Shown here one piece after another: positions 31,101 to 39,319 of a stretch of DNA of 64,000 nt. Location of the stretch: NCBI RefSeq assembly GCF_018704125.1, contig NZ_JAGTIS010000011.1, positions 124,001 to 188,000 of the forward strand, read 5' to 3'. Source of the DNA: Metapseudomonas boanensis. GTDB taxonomy: Bacteria; Pseudomonadota; Gammaproteobacteria; Pseudomonadales; Pseudomonadaceae. Made by a program: the position numbers and the translations under genes. Numbering within the stretch: position 1 is the stretch's first letter; every line of letters starts with the position of its first letter. The notes under the pieces were generated by a model. The model had not been told where the DNA came from and ran no database searches. It saw only the letters and a program-made list of their open reading frames with translations.

Positions 31101-32006
31101 CTGCGCGATAACGCCTATTGCGCCGATCAGGAATTCGACGGCCTGCTGGACGAAGACAACCCAGGTCTCTCGGTGAAGCTGAGCTACGACGTCAACCAGG
31201 ACATCGCTGCTCCTTACATCAAGAAGGGCGTGCGCCCACAAGTGGCGATCCTGCGTGAGCAGGGCGTCAACGGTCAGGTCGAGATGGCTGCGGCCTTCGA
31301 TCGCGCTGGCTTTGCCGCCATTGACGTGCACATGAGCGACATCCTGGGTGGACGCGTCAGCCTCGATGACTTCAAGGGCTTGGTGGCCTGCGGCGGTTTC
31401 TCCTACGGCGACGTGCTCGGTGCCGGAGAGGGTTGGGCCAAGTCCATCCTGTTCAACGCCCGTGCCCGTGACGGCTTCCAGGCCTTCTTCGAGCGTAAGG
31501 ACAGCTTCGCCCTGGGCGTGTGCAACGGTTGCCAGATGATGTCCAACCTGCACGAGCTGATCCCCGGTACCGAGTTCTGGCCGCACTTCGTGCGTAACCG
31601 CTCTGAGCAGTTCGAAGCCCGCGTGGCCATGGTCCAGGTGCAGGATTCGGCTTCGATCTTCCTGCGTGGCATGGCTGGCTCGCGTTTGCCGATCGCCATC
31701 GCTCACGGCGAAGGTCATGCGGAGTTCGAAAGCGAAGAAGCCCTGCTGGAAGCGGATCTGTCCGGCTGCGTCTCCATGCGTTTCGTCGATAACCACGGCA
31801 AGGTCACCGAGAGCTACCCGGCCAACCCCAACGGCTCTCCGCGTGGCATCACGGGCCTGACCAGCCGTGACGGCCGTGTCACGATCATGATGCCGCACCC
31901 GGAACGTGTGTTCCGTGCCGTGCAGAACTCCTGGCGCCCGGACGAGTGGCAGGAAGATGCAGGCTGGATGCGCATGTTCCGTAACGCACGCGTTTGGGTC
32001 GATTAA
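28110..32006 (+). CDS. purL: Phosphoribosylformylglycinamidine synthase (FGAR amidotransferase), large form
   Basis: Fourth step of purine synthesis: ATP- and glutamine-dependent conversion of FGAR to FGAM. This is the single-chain form of 1298 residues, as in other gammaproteobacteria: N-terminal PurS-like domain (residues 1-150), linker, two AIRS-like ATP domains (EAQ-type segments [18 protein letters not shown] and [34 protein letters not shown], the latter binding substrate), and a C-terminal class I glutaminase with the nucleophile in [12 protein letters not shown] and the His/Glu pair in MMPHPERVF. No separate purQ or purS is needed. Monocistronic, divergent from mltF. Confidence 0.97.
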   Translation: MLILRGAPALSAFRHGKLLEQLTQKVPAVSGLYAEFAHFAEVTGALSGDEEQVLARLLKYGPSVPVQEPSGRLLLVVPRFGTISPWSSKATDIAHNCGLAKIERIERGIAYYVAGELSDAEVQLVASVLHDRMTQLVLDGLEQAAGLFSRAQPKPLTVVDVLGGGRAALEKANLELGLALAEDEIDYLVKSFNEMGRNPHDVELMMFAQANSEHCRHKIFNASWDIDGQAQEKSLFGMIKNTYEMHREGVLSAYKDNASVIEGSTAGRFFPDPQSRQYGATQEPVHILMKVETHNHPTAIAPFPGASTGSGGEIRDEGATGRGAKPKAGLTGFTVSNLQIPGFEQPWEKPYGKPDRIVTALDIMIEGPLGGAAFNNEFGRPALTGYFRTFEQAVNTPRGEEVRGYHKPIMLAGGMGNIRAEHVQKGEISVGAKLIVLGGPAMLIGLGGGAASSMATGTSSADLDFASVQRDNPEMERRCQEVIDRCWQLGADNPIKFIHDVGAGGISNALPELINDGGRGGRFELRAVPNDEPGMSPLEIWCNESQERYVLSVDAADFERFKAICERERCPFAVVGEAIEEPHLTVADSHFGNKPVDMPLNVLLGKPPRMHRSVSREAELGDDFAAAELDVGEAVDRVLRHPAVASKNFLITIGDRTITGLVARDQMVGPWQVPVADCAVTAASFDVYTGEAMAMGERTPLALLNAAASGRMAIGETITNLSAAKIEKLGDIKLSANWMAAAGHPGEDARLYEAVKAVGMELCPALGITIPVGKDSMSMKTRWQDEGVDKSVTSPLSLIVTGFAPVSDIRKTLTPQLRLDKGETDLILIDLGRGQNRLGGSILTQVYSKLGQSVPDVDDAEDLKAFFAVIQGLNDDGHLLAYHDRSDGGLLATTLEMAFAGHCGLNLYLDALADGREGLAGVLFNEELGAVIQVRQEATPEVLAQFSAAGLGDCVAVIGQPVNGADVAISFNGESVFHGERRMLQRHWSETSYQIQRLRDNAYCADQEFDGLLDEDNPGLSVKLSYDVNQDIAAPYIKKGVRPQVAILREQGVNGQVEMAAAFDRAGFAAIDVHMSDILGGRVSLDDFKGLVACGGFSYGDVLGAGEGWAKSILFNARARDGFQAFFERKDSFALGVCNGCQMMSNLHELIPGTEFWPHFVRNRSEQFEARVAMVQVQDSASIFLRGMAGSRLPIAIAHGEGHAEFESEEALLEADLSGCVSMRFVDNHGKVTESYPANPNGSPRGITGLTSRDGRVTIMMPHPERVFRAVQNSWRPDEWQEDAGWMRMFRNARVWVD

Positions 32007-32032
32007 AAACCGGCCAGAGCAGGCTCTGATGG

Positions 32033-32054
32033 CCCTCTCCCGAATGGGAGAGGG
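32033..32054. repeat. CCCTCTCCC palindrome after purL
   Basis: CCCTCTCCC (32033-32041), loop GAAT, GGGAGAGGG (32046-32054), 26 bases after the purL stop. A CAGAGC-AG-GCTCTG hairpin lies just before it. There is no T-run. Relatives occur at 57757-57793 and 59340-59362. Confidence 0.7.
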
Positions 32055-32138
32055 TGCTTGAAGGGTGGGGAGGGCGGCTGTTTGCACGCTCCGACCTCGC
32101 CTCTTTCTGCTCATCTGCTTTCGTCCGCAGAGTCCCCC

Positions 32139-32364
32139 GTGTCGAACAGCAATCTCCCCATTCTTCCCGAAGTCTGCCGCCCGCAACCCGGCAATGTTTG
32201 TCGGCTCTGTCGCTGCGACCGTTCCTCCGGGCGACCTGATTGCCCTTCCCACTGCCCCTGACCGTGAGCAGTTCCTGTTGCTCTGTTGCTGTGGTCATTC
32301 GGCTCGTTTGCCTTGCTGCGACGGCAGTCACAACCTGCCGACGTCCTCACTCGGCCAGCGCTAG
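32139..32364 (+). pseudogene. Frameshifted CDGSH-type iron-sulfur protein
   Basis: Two frames together encode a small twin-CDGSH protein. From GTG at 32139 the first frame reads SNSNLPILPEVCRPQPG then NVCRLCRCDRSSGRPDCPSHCP and stops at TGA 32259-32261. The next frame continues DREQFLLLCCCGHSARLPCCDGSH and ends at TAG 32362-32364. Both halves carry the C-x-C-x2-S-x3-P-x-C-x2-(S/A)H cluster motif of CDGSH (mitoNEET-like) 2Fe-2S proteins. One extra C in the CCCC run at 32255-32258 would join them into one frame of about 75 codons. Either a recent one-base deletion or a base-calling error in a homopolymer. A canonical Shine-Dalgarno is not obvious before the GTG. Confidence 0.68.
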
Positions 32365-32533
32365 CGGCGATTCTGGAGGGGGCTCTGAGATGCACTTGTT
32401 GCTGTTCGGGAAAGAACCCTTGCCCGCTTGAGCGGTCGAACTCCCTGTATGTGAACAATGCCGCGGCATGATTGAAGGCCAAGTGCCATCATTCCATTCT
32501 CAACTCCGTCTAGCCGACCACGTGGAGACCTTG

Positions 32534-32851
32534 ATGTACAAGCTGTGCTTCTACGTTCCAGAGAGCCATCTGGAGCCTGTGAAAAAAGCCGTTTTCGCTG
32601 TGGGGGGTGGCCGGATCGGCGCTTATGACAGTTGTTGCTGGCAGGCGCTGGGCCAAGGCCAGTTCCGGCCACTGGAGGGCAGTCATCCCTATCTGGGGCA
32701 GGCGGGGACACTGGAGCAGGTGGCTGAATGGAAGGTGGAGATGGTGGTAGCCGATGAGCTGATCCATGCCGCAGTCAAAGCCTTGAAACAGGCTCACCCG
32801 TACGAGACTCCGGCCTTCGAGGTATGGCGGCTTTCTGATCTGGTGTTCTGA
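32534..32851 (+). CDS. NIF3/YqfO-like small protein
   Basis: Short cytoplasmic protein of 105 residues related to the insert domain of the NIF3/YqfO family. The ATG at 32534 follows GGAGACC and gives MYKLCFYVPESHLEPVKKAVFAVGGGRIGAYDSCCWQ, then GQGQFRPLEGSHPYLGQ and HPYETPAFEVW; the G-x-I-G-x-Y and H-P-Y-E-T-P motifs are characteristic. The metal-binding NIF3 domains are absent, as usual for the stand-alone form. Function is not established. It ends in a terminator shared with the convergent L,D-transpeptidase gene. Confidence 0.85.
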   Translation: MYKLCFYVPESHLEPVKKAVFAVGGGRIGAYDSCCWQALGQGQFRPLEGSHPYLGQAGTLEQVAEWKVEMVVADELIHAAVKALKQAHPYETPAFEVWRLSDLVF

Positions 32852-32882
32852 GATGGTGAGCGGTAGCTCAATGGGGTGCGGA

Positions 32883-32904
32883 AAAGGCGCCTGAAGGCGC
32901 CTTT
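32883..32904. terminator. Bidirectional terminator, NIF3-like / L,D-transpeptidase
   Basis: AAAGGCGCC (32883-32891), loop TGAA, GGCGCCTTT (32896-32904), between convergent genes. Confidence 0.8.
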
Positions 32905-32923
32905 CCAGTATTTTTGAGTGGGG

Positions 32924-33427
32924 TCATGGCCTGATTTCGATCAGGGTGCCATCTTTCACGAGGCTCCAGATTTCGCGCATGTCGGCATTCTTCATCGCGA
33001 TGCAACCTTCGGTCCAGTCGAGCGAATGGAAGTACCACTCGGGGTATTCCTCATCCAGCGGGGTGCCGTGGATCATGATCATCCCGCCGGGAGGGAAACC
33101 CTTTTCCCGCGCACGTGCCGAATCACGGGCGTTGGGGTAGGAAATGTGCAGGGCGAGATTGAATTTGTCGCTGGTCTTGCGCCAGTCGATCCAATAAAAA
33201 CCTTCTGGAGTGCGCTGGTCGCCTTCGCGCAGCTTGGGACCGCTGGGTTGCTTGCCCAAGGAGATGCGGTAGGACTTGAGGATGTCCCCGCGATTGAGCA
33301 GCAGCAATTTTCGCTCGGATTTCACCACCAATACCTTGTCGATAGGCTTCCCGGCCAGCGTCGGCGCAGTGCTGGCTTGGGCGAGAGCCGCAAGGCTCAA
33401 TGACAGAACAACTAGCAACCAGCGCAT
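32924..33427 (-). CDS. L,D-transpeptidase family protein (YkuD domain), exported
   Basis: Predicted periplasmic transpeptidase that forms 3-3 peptidoglycan cross-links or attaches proteins to peptidoglycan. A signal peptide (MRWLLVVLSLSLAALAQAS) precedes a YkuD domain (DKVLVVKSERKLLLLNRG to the C-terminus) with the catalytic motif H-G-T-P...S-x-D-W-T-E-G-C-I-A-M: His120 and Cys142. 167 residues from the ATG at 33427, which is preceded by GGGGAAG; a GTG two codons earlier is possible. Probably co-transcribed after the Nudix gene on the minus strand. No LysM domain. Confidence 0.88.
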   Translation of the reverse strand: MRWLLVVLSLSLAALAQASTAPTLAGKPIDKVLVVKSERKLLLLNRGDILKSYRISLGKQPSGPKLREGDQRTPEGFYWIDWRKTSDKFNLALHISYPNARDSARAREKGFPPGGMIMIHGTPLDEEYPEWYFHSLDWTEGCIAMKNADMREIWSLVKDGTLIEIRP

Positions 33428-33470
33428 TGGCACAACTTCCCCACACTATTCTCGGTAAGCAGTCAGGCGG

Positions 33471-34025
33471 TCAGGTTTTCTTGTAGTGGGCCAGCAACGG
33501 CGCAATCGGCTCGTTGCGCACCGGGAAGACCTGCCCGACGCGGTCGGCAAAGTAACATTCTAAGGTACGGCCTACTGTCGGGAAAGCCAGCTCCGCCCAT
33601 GGGATCTCCTGTTCGTGGAACAGTCGGACTTCCAGGCTCTCATCGCCCGCGGAAAAATCCAGGTCGACCAGTTCGGCGAGGAAGAAGGTGTAGACCTGGC
33701 TGATGTGGGGTAGGTCGAAAAGCGTATAGAGGCGGAGATCGCGGACGCGAGCGCAGGCTTCTTCCAGGGTCTCCCGACTGGCCGCCTGTTCCATGGTTTC
33801 GCCGTTCTCCATGAAGCCGGCGGGGAGGGTCCAATAGCCTCGGCGTGGATGGATGGCTCGGCGGCAGAGCAGCACCTGTTCACCCCAAGTCGGGAGGCAT
33901 CCGGCGACTATGCGTGGATTCTGGTAATGGATGGCGTGGCAACTGGTGCAGACATGGCGCAGCCGATTGTCGCCATCGGGAATGCGCTGGACCAGGGAGC
34001 CGCCGCACTGGCTGCAGAATTTCAT
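33471..34025 (-). CDS. Nudix hydrolase with N-terminal zinc ribbon
   Basis: Hydrolase of a nucleoside diphosphate-linked substrate. Residues 4-30 form a zinc ribbon (C-S-Q-C and C-T-S-C), then the Nudix box at about residues 75-97 (GFMENGETMEQAASRETLEEA), which fits GX5EX7REUXEE except that the next glycine is Ala. 184 residues, shorter than NudC, and without the SQPWPFPxS signature of NADH pyrophosphatases, so an NADH role is not supported. The ATG at 34025 follows GAGGAA. Substrate unknown. Confidence 0.85.
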   Translation of the reverse strand: MKFCSQCGGSLVQRIPDGDNRLRHVCTSCHAIHYQNPRIVAGCLPTWGEQVLLCRRAIHPRRGYWTLPAGFMENGETMEQAASRETLEEACARVRDLRLYTLFDLPHISQVYTFFLAELVDLDFSAGDESLEVRLFHEQEIPWAELAFPTVGRTLECYFADRVGQVFPVRNEPIAPLLAHYKKT

Positions 34026-34182
34026 CGTCGTTCCTCGGGTGCAGGCCTTCATCTTGGCGCGGCGCAGTGTCGCACGGCAAGCGTTCAGCAGGGCAAACCA
34101 AAGGTGATGAATGATGCGTCCTGTCGGTCCGGGGCTTGGGTGGCCCTTTGGTTCATGCCATCATGCCGAACAGAAGTAGAGA

Positions 34183-34797
34183 ATGAGAATGTCCATGCTG
34201 GATGACCTGCTCCGACGCGTGCAGAGCTACTCCCCACGAACCCTTGAGACGGATCGCGACTTCCCTGAAGCAGCGGTGCTGGTGCCGATCACCCGCAGTG
34301 ATGAGCCTGAGTTGGTGCTGACGTTGCGTGCCAGCGGCTTGTCCACCCATGGTGGTGAAGTGGCATTCCCTGGAGGGCGGCGAGACCCGGAAGATTCTGA
34401 CCTCGTCCGCACGGCGCTGCGTGAGGCGGAGGAGGAGGTCGGGCTCCCGCCAGGCCTTGTGGAGGTGATTGGCCCACTGAGTACGCTGGTGTCCCGGCAT
34501 GGCATCAAGGTCACGCCTTTCGTTGGAATGGTTCCCGATTTTGTGGAGTACAAGGCCAACCATGGTGAGATCGAATCGGTGTTCAGCGTGCCCTTGGCAT
34601 TCTTCCGCGATGATCCGCGGGAAATGACCCACCGCATCGACTACCTCGGCAGGAGCTGGTATGTGCCCTGCTATCAGTACGGCCCCTACAAGATTTGGGG
34701 CCTTACCGCGATCATGGTGGTGGAGCTGGTCAACCTGGTGTTCGATGCCAAAATCGAGATGCGCAATCCGCCAGCGACCTTTATCAATCTCAAATAA
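34183..34797 (+). CDS. CoA pyrophosphatase-like Nudix hydrolase (NudL family)
   Basis: Nudix hydrolase of the UPF0035 subfamily, which cleaves coenzyme A or its derivatives to 4'-phosphopantetheine and adenosine 3',5'-bisphosphate. The subfamily motif LVLTLRASGLSTHGGEVAFPGGRRD precedes and overlaps the Nudix box GRRDPEDSDLVRTALREAEEE, complete with V-G-L. 204 residues from the first ATG; two further in-frame ATGs at 34189 and 34195 are plausible starts, the last giving the usual MLDDLLRRV. It diverges from the zinc-ribbon Nudix gene and is followed 21 bases later by a gamma-carbonic-anhydrase-like gene. Confidence 0.86.
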   Translation: MRMSMLDDLLRRVQSYSPRTLETDRDFPEAAVLVPITRSDEPELVLTLRASGLSTHGGEVAFPGGRRDPEDSDLVRTALREAEEEVGLPPGLVEVIGPLSTLVSRHGIKVTPFVGMVPDFVEYKANHGEIESVFSVPLAFFRDDPREMTHRIDYLGRSWYVPCYQYGPYKIWGLTAIMVVELVNLVFDAKIEMRNPPATFINLK

Positions 34798-34818
34798 GCC
34801 CCTGTTGAGGAGTGCCTG

Positions 34819-35343
34819 ATGAAATACCGTCTGGGCAATGCCCGAGTCGATGCCCACCCAGACAGTTGGATCGCGCCCAACGCGACGGTCATCGGCAATG
34901 TCCGACTGGAGCCGGGCGCAAGTGTCTGGTTCGGTGCCGTGCTGCGCGGTGACAATGAGCTGATCCACATCGGTGAAAACAGCAACGTCCAGGACGGCAC
35001 CGTCATGCACACCGACATGGGCTATCCACTTAGTATTGGCAAGTCGGTCACCATCGGTCACAACGTCATGCTGCATGGTTGCTCCGTCGGTGACTTCAGC
35101 CTGATCGGCATCAACGCGGTCGTGCTCAACGGAGCGAAGATCGGCAAGTACTGCATCATTGGCGCCAATGCGCTGATTCCCGAGGGCAAGGAAATCCCCG
35201 ATGGCTCACTGGTCATGGGCTCGCCTGGCAAGGTGGTGCGGGAATTGACCGAGCAGCAGAAGAAAATGCTCGAGGCGAGTGCCGCCCATTACGTACACAA
35301 CGCGCAGCGCTATGCGCGCGACCTGGTTGAGCAGGGCGACTGA
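34819..35343 (+). CDS. Gamma-carbonic anhydrase family protein (YrdA-like)
   Basis: Left-handed beta-helix protein of the gamma-CA/PaaY group. Hexapeptide repeats run from about residue 20 to 140 ([66 protein letters not shown]). The zinc-type histidines His64 (VMHTD), His87 (IGHN) and His92 (MLHG) are kept. 174 residues, with a C-terminal helix. The ATG follows GAGGAG. Whether it is a true carbonic anhydrase or a thioesterase-like relative cannot be told from sequence. The next gene overlaps its stop by one base. Confidence 0.88.
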   Translation: MKYRLGNARVDAHPDSWIAPNATVIGNVRLEPGASVWFGAVLRGDNELIHIGENSNVQDGTVMHTDMGYPLSIGKSVTIGHNVMLHGCSVGDFSLIGINAVVLNGAKIGKYCIIGANALIPEGKEIPDGSLVMGSPGKVVRELTEQQKKMLEASAAHYVHNAQRYARDLVEQGD

Positions 35344-35552
35344 TGGAAAACGAACGCCCGGTCCGCTCGCCCTGTGTCCAGATTTGTGTGCTCGACGATT
35401 ACGACATCTGCAGCGGCTGCCAGCGCAGCGCTGATGAAATCACCCGCTGGGGGCGCATGGATAATGCCGAGCGCCGCGAGGTGCTGGCGCGCTGCGTAAA
35501 GCGCGCCCGCGCTGGCGGTTTTTACCTGACGCCTCCCAGCCACGTATCTTGA
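35343..35552 (+). CDS. DUF1289 domain protein
   Basis: Small 69-residue protein of the DUF1289 family. The cysteine pattern S-P-C-V-x-I-C-x-L-D-x5-C-x-G-C (residues 9-26) is the family signature and suggests metal binding; R-W-x-x-M and RR-E-V-L-A-R-C follow. The ATG overlaps the stop of the preceding gene (TGATG), so translation is coupled. Function unknown. Confidence 0.88.
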   Translation: MENERPVRSPCVQICVLDDYDICSGCQRSADEITRWGRMDNAERREVLARCVKRARAGGFYLTPPSHVS

Positions 35553-35569
35553 CCCTCCGAGGAAGTGAC

Positions 35570-36751
35570 ATGCCCCGTATTGGAACCCCCTTGTCGCCCT
35601 GTGCGACCCGCGTACTGCTGTGTGGCTCTGGCGAGCTCGGCAAGGAGGTGGTGATCGAACTGCAGCGCCTGGGCTGCGAAGTGATCGCCGTGGATCGTTA
35701 TGCCAACGCCCCTGCCATGCAGGTCGCCCATCGCAGTCATGTGATCAGCATGCTCGACGGTGCCGCGCTCAGGGCTGTAATCGAAGCAGAGCATCCGCAT
35801 TACATCGTTCCCGAGATCGAGGCCATTGCCACATCGACACTGGTGGAATTGGAGGCCGAAGGCTATACCGTGGTCCCGACTGCGCGAGCTGCGCAGCTGA
35901 CCATGAACCGCGAAGGTATTCGCCGCCTGGCTGCCGAGGAGTTGGGCCTGCCTACCTCCCCTTATCATTTTGCTGACTCCTTCGAGGACTACCGCGCAGC
36001 CGTCGCCAGTGTCGGCTATCCCTGCGTGGTGAAGCCGATCATGAGCTCGTCCGGCAAGGGGCAGTCAGTCCTCAAGAGCGACGCTGACCTGCAGGCAGCC
36101 TGGGACTATGCCCAAGAGGGTGGTCGTGCGGGCAAGGGGCGGGTCATCGTTGAAGGCTTCATCGACTTCGACTACGAAATCACCCTGCTCACTGTCCGTC
36201 ATGTCGGTGGCACCAGCTTCTGCGCCCCCATTGGTCACCGTCAGGTAAAGGGCGACTACCATGAATCCTGGCAGCCCCAGGCGATGAGCCCTGATGCACT
36301 GGCCGAATCCGAGCGAATTGCCAGAGCGGTCACCGAGGCCCTCGGCGGCCGCGGCCTGTTTGGCGTCGAACTGTTCGTCAAGGGCGACCAGGTGTGGTTC
36401 AGTGAGGTTTCACCGCGCCCCCACGACACCGGCCTGGTCACCCTGATCTCCCAGGAGCTCTCCGAGTTTGCCCTGCATGCCCGGGCCATCCTTGGTCTGC
36501 CGATTCCGGTCATTCGCCAGCAAGGGCCTTCGGCCTCGGCGGTAATCCTGGCGGAGGGGCGCTCCAGCCAAGTCAGCTTCGGCAATCTGGGCGCGGCATT
36601 GAGTGAGCCGGATACGGCGTTGCGCCTGTTCGGCAAGCCGGAAGTGGATGGCCAGCGCCGCATGGGGGTGGCCTTGGCTCGGGATGAGTCGGTCGAAGCC
36701 GCGAGGCAGAAGGCCACCCGTTCGGCCCAGGCCGTCCAAGTCGAGCTGTGA
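35570..36751 (+). CDS. purT: Formate-dependent phosphoribosylglycinamide formyltransferase 2
   Basis: Third step of purine synthesis using formate and ATP instead of formyl-tetrahydrofolate. ATP-grasp enzyme: N-terminal substrate domain ([22 protein letters not shown]), ATP-binding loop [11 protein letters not shown], and metal/ATP residues in [25 protein letters not shown]. The ATG at 35570, after GAGGAAG, gives [10 protein letters not shown] and 393 residues, the usual length. The following SGNH gene starts on the purT stop (GTGA). Confidence 0.96.
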   Translation: MPRIGTPLSPCATRVLLCGSGELGKEVVIELQRLGCEVIAVDRYANAPAMQVAHRSHVISMLDGAALRAVIEAEHPHYIVPEIEAIATSTLVELEAEGYTVVPTARAAQLTMNREGIRRLAAEELGLPTSPYHFADSFEDYRAAVASVGYPCVVKPIMSSSGKGQSVLKSDADLQAAWDYAQEGGRAGKGRVIVEGFIDFDYEITLLTVRHVGGTSFCAPIGHRQVKGDYHESWQPQAMSPDALAESERIARAVTEALGGRGLFGVELFVKGDQVWFSEVSPRPHDTGLVTLISQELSEFALHARAILGLPIPVIRQQGPSASAVILAEGRSSQVSFGNLGAALSEPDTALRLFGKPEVDGQRRMGVALARDESVEAARQKATRSAQAVQVEL

Positions 36752-37539
36752 GTCGCCTGGCGGGGTTCTTGTGGTGGGCGACGGCAATGCCGTTACTGCC
36801 ACTGGTCCTGCCAATGGCGGTACTTACCCGTCGATCCGCTTTGCGTCTGGCGCCTGCTGCCGGGCCGCAACAGGGATTGGTGGGCGATGCATACCCCGGC
36901 GAACCGCTGCGGTTGTTGCTGATTGGTGAGTCGACTGTCGTGGGTGTCGGGGCGTCCTGCCTTGATCACGCGCTAATCGGGCGGCTGGCCAGTGCGTTGG
37001 CCAAGAGGCTGGAGCGTCAGGTGGCCTGGCGGGCTTGCGGCGAAAACGGCATTACGGCAGCAGGCGCTGTCGAGAGGCTGCTGCCGCATGTTCAGGGCGA
37101 GGCAGTCGACCTGCTGATACTGGTTTTCGGAGTCAACGACACTACTCATTTCAGTTCAGCTCGCACCTGGGGTGAATCACTCCAGGCGTTGGCCCGTCCC
37201 TTCTCGGAACGCGGCTCTCGCGTTGTCCTGGCCGGCGTGCCGCCCCTTCAGTACTTCTCAGCGTTGCCCTGGCTGCTCCGGCTATTGCTGGGATGGCGTG
37301 CTCGACTGCTTGATCGACGGCTCAGGGAGTTGGCTGCGCGCGAGGGACTGGGCTATTGCGCGACCACGCTGGAGATGCGCGCCGAGTACCTGGCGCTTGA
37401 TGGCTATCATCCGTCGCAGCGAGGTTATGAGGTCTGGGCGGAGGCGATGGCAGACTGGTTTATTGCATCGGCGTCGGAGCTGTCCCCGGCCCAGTCGCTG
37501 AGTGGCTCGGCTGATGGCAACGTGAAGGCTATGGCCTGA
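36748..37539 (+). CDS. SGNH/GDSL family hydrolase
   Basis: Predicted esterase or lipase of the SGNH superfamily, anchored or exported by an N-terminal hydrophobic stretch (residues 4-27, [19 protein letters not shown]). Catalytic blocks: [13 protein letters not shown] (block I, GES instead of GDS), the Gly of ACGENG (block II), LVFGVNDTT (block III, N) and LALDGYHPS (block V, D-x-x-H). 263 residues. The GTG start overlaps the purT stop by four bases. The last 11 bases overlap the convergent CorC-type gene. Substrate unknown. Confidence 0.85.
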   Translation: MSRLAGFLWWATAMPLLPLVLPMAVLTRRSALRLAPAAGPQQGLVGDAYPGEPLRLLLIGESTVVGVGASCLDHALIGRLASALAKRLERQVAWRACGENGITAAGAVERLLPHVQGEAVDLLILVFGVNDTTHFSSARTWGESLQALARPFSERGSRVVLAGVPPLQYFSALPWLLRLLLGWRARLLDRRLRELAAREGLGYCATTLEMRAEYLALDGYHPSQRGYEVWAEAMADWFIASASELSPAQSLSGSADGNVKAMA

Positions 37540-38353
37540 CTGAAAGGTCCGCGCGCCAGGCCAGAACGCGCTGCACGCGGTTTTCCCCGGACTGCAGGAT
37601 TTCCAGTCGATAAGGTCCGACCTTCAGGCACACGCTGCAATCTGGAATCTGCTCCAGGGCCTCGGTGACCAGCCCATTGAGGGTCTTGGGGCCATCGCAG
37701 GGCAAGTGCCAGCCCAATACCCGGTTCAGCTCGCGCAGATGAAGAGCGCCATCGAGTTCGTAGCGGCCATTCTCCAGGGGCTTGATGCCAGGGTTTGGGC
37801 TGAAGTCCTCCAGGCTGCCGAACTCGCCTACCAGCTCCTGGAAGATATCTTCCAGGCTGACCAGTCCCACCACGTCGCCGTACTCGTCGACCACAATCCC
37901 CAGGCGCCGCTGGTTCTTCTGGAAGTTCACCAGCTGCGTAAGCAGTGGCGTGCTTTCCGGAATGAAATAGGTCTCTCGGCTGGCGGTGAGCAGCGTTTCG
38001 GCGCTGGGCAGGCCTTCTGCCAACAGGCGCGGCACTTGGCGCAGGTGCAGGATTCCCTCTATCTGGTTGATATCTTCACGGAATAGCGGGAGGCGGGTAT
38101 GGGTAGCGTTGCGCAATTGCTCCTGCAGCGTCTCTGGCGGTGTGGCCAGGTCGATGCCTTGGATCTCGCTCCGTGGAATCATGATGGCGCTGACGGTCAC
38201 CTTCTGCAGCACGCCGATCATTGCAACCGGGAGGCGGGATTGCGGCTGGATCTTAACGCCTCGTCGGCGCCGAGATAGGATCCAGGCTACTAGCGCGGCT
38301 GCCAGTAGGGCGAGGGTCAGGCCAAGCAGGAAACCGACGAGTAGTCCGTGCAT
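37529..38353 (-). CDS. CorC/HlyC-type CBS-pair protein lacking the CNNM membrane domain
   Basis: The 274-residue product resembles the C-terminal two thirds of CorB/YfjD-type transporters: a CBS pair (VTVSAIMIPRSEIQGIDL, HTRLPLFREDINQIEGILHLRQ, RLGIVVDEYGDVVGLVSLEDIFQELVGEF) and the CorC_HlyC domain (YELDGALHLRELNRVLGWHLPCDGPKTLNGLVTE). Upstream there is only one hydrophobic segment (residues 5-28) followed by RRRR, in place of the multi-helix CNNM/DUF21 domain. Either a natural short paralogue or a gene that lost its membrane domain. A role in Mg2+/Co2+ export can only be guessed. Its 3' end overlaps the SGNH gene by 11 bp. Confidence 0.82.
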   Translation of the reverse strand: MHGLLVGFLLGLTLALLAAALVAWILSRRRRGVKIQPQSRLPVAMIGVLQKVTVSAIMIPRSEIQGIDLATPPETLQEQLRNATHTRLPLFREDINQIEGILHLRQVPRLLAEGLPSAETLLTASRETYFIPESTPLLTQLVNFQKNQRRLGIVVDEYGDVVGLVSLEDIFQELVGEFGSLEDFSPNPGIKPLENGRYELDGALHLRELNRVLGWHLPCDGPKTLNGLVTEALEQIPDCSVCLKVGPYRLEILQSGENRVQRVLAWRADLSVRP

Positions 38354-38362
38354 GGCCTGTAG

Positions 38363-39163
38363 TCAGATGTGCAGGATGAATTCGCGGACGAGCTTGCTGC
38401 CGAAGTAGGCCAGCATCAGCAGGCAGAAGCCTGCCAGGGTCCAGCGTACGGCTTTATGTCCACGCCAGCCCAGCTGGTGGCGACCCCACAGCAGCACGCC
38501 AAACACGATCCAGGCGATGCAGGACAGGATGGTCTTGTGCGCCAGGTGCTGGGCGAACAGGTTGTCGACGAACAGCCAGCCCGACAGTAGCGACAGAGAC
38601 AGCAGGCTCCAGCCAGCCCACAGGAAGCCGAACAGCAGGCTCTCCATGGTCTGTAGCGCGGGGAAGTTCTTGATCAGCCCGGATGGGTGCTTGTGCTTGA
38701 GTTGGTAGTCCTGCAAGAGCAGCAGCAGCGCCTGGAACACGGCGATTGTCAGTAGGCCGTAGGCCAGGATGGACAGGAGGATGTGCGCGAGGATGCCTAT
38801 GTGCTCGTCGATTGGCTGCGCCGTGCCGCCGGGCATGAACGCCGCCAGCAACACGGTCAGTGCACCCAGTGGCAGCAGGAGCATCAGCAGGTTCTCGACT
38901 GGAATTCGAGCGCAGGCCACCAGAATCAGCAGGATCACCGCAGCGGCGATGAGGCTGGCCGCATTGAAGAAATCCAGGTTCAGTCCTGCCGGGGTGACCA
39001 GCTGGAAGAACAGGCTGACGCCATGGGCGAGCAGGGCCGCCGCGCCGCAGAGGATCAGCAGCCGCTTGTTCGGTGTTGCGCGCTGGCTCAGGCGCAGGCC
39101 TTGATAGCCAGAGGCGCCCGCATAGAGGAAAGCAGCCAGGAGGCTGGGCAGCAGAGGGTGCAT
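38363..39163 (-). CDS. CcsA/YpjD-type cytochrome c assembly family membrane protein
   Basis: Polytopic inner-membrane protein of the HemX/CcsA family, about eight membrane segments over 266 residues (starting MHPLLPSLLAAFLYAGASGYQ). The conserved histidines and Trp-rich loop typical of haem-handling CcsA proteins are partly visible (HGVSLFFQL, HILLSILAYGLLTIAVFQA, LAHKTILSCIAWIVFGVLLWG). E. coli YpjD belongs here; its role is uncertain. The ATG at 39163, after AAGGACTT, is preferred over an upstream in-frame ATG. Divergent from ffh, the standard Pseudomonas arrangement. Confidence 0.82.
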   Translation of the reverse strand: MHPLLPSLLAAFLYAGASGYQGLRLSQRATPNKRLLILCGAAALLAHGVSLFFQLVTPAGLNLDFFNAASLIAAAVILLILVACARIPVENLLMLLLPLGALTVLLAAFMPGGTAQPIDEHIGILAHILLSILAYGLLTIAVFQALLLLLQDYQLKHKHPSGLIKNFPALQTMESLLFGFLWAGWSLLSLSLLSGWLFVDNLFAQHLAHKTILSCIAWIVFGVLLWGRHQLGWRGHKAVRWTLAGFCLLMLAYFGSKLVREFILHI

Positions 39164-39235
39164 AAGTCCTTGTAAGGCAAGCCCGAAAGGCCGTGAGTGT
39201 GGCATACAAGGCCGGCGGGTGAAAGACCGCTGGCG

Positions 39236-39265
39236 GTGTCGGTGCCGCCGACACTTCGCTATAAT
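39236..39265 (+). promoter_or_regulatory. ffh promoter region with overlapping palindrome
   Basis: A perfect -10 TATAAT lies at 39260-39265, 54 bases before the ffh ATG. The position of the -35 box is taken by a 7-bp palindrome, GTGTCGG (39236-39242) and CCGACAC (39248-39254), instead of a consensus hexamer. An operator-like arrangement between divergent ffh and the CcsA-type gene. Confidence 0.5.
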
Positions 39266-39319
39266 CCGCCGCCTGCCGCTAGCTCAGCCGGGGCTCCTGA
39301 GAGCCCGAAAGGAACGCGC

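Noticed and set aside
30630-32252. 540-codon minus-strand frame opposite the 3' half of purL
   Set aside because: purL is intact and certain; the antisense product is His/Ala-rich and featureless.
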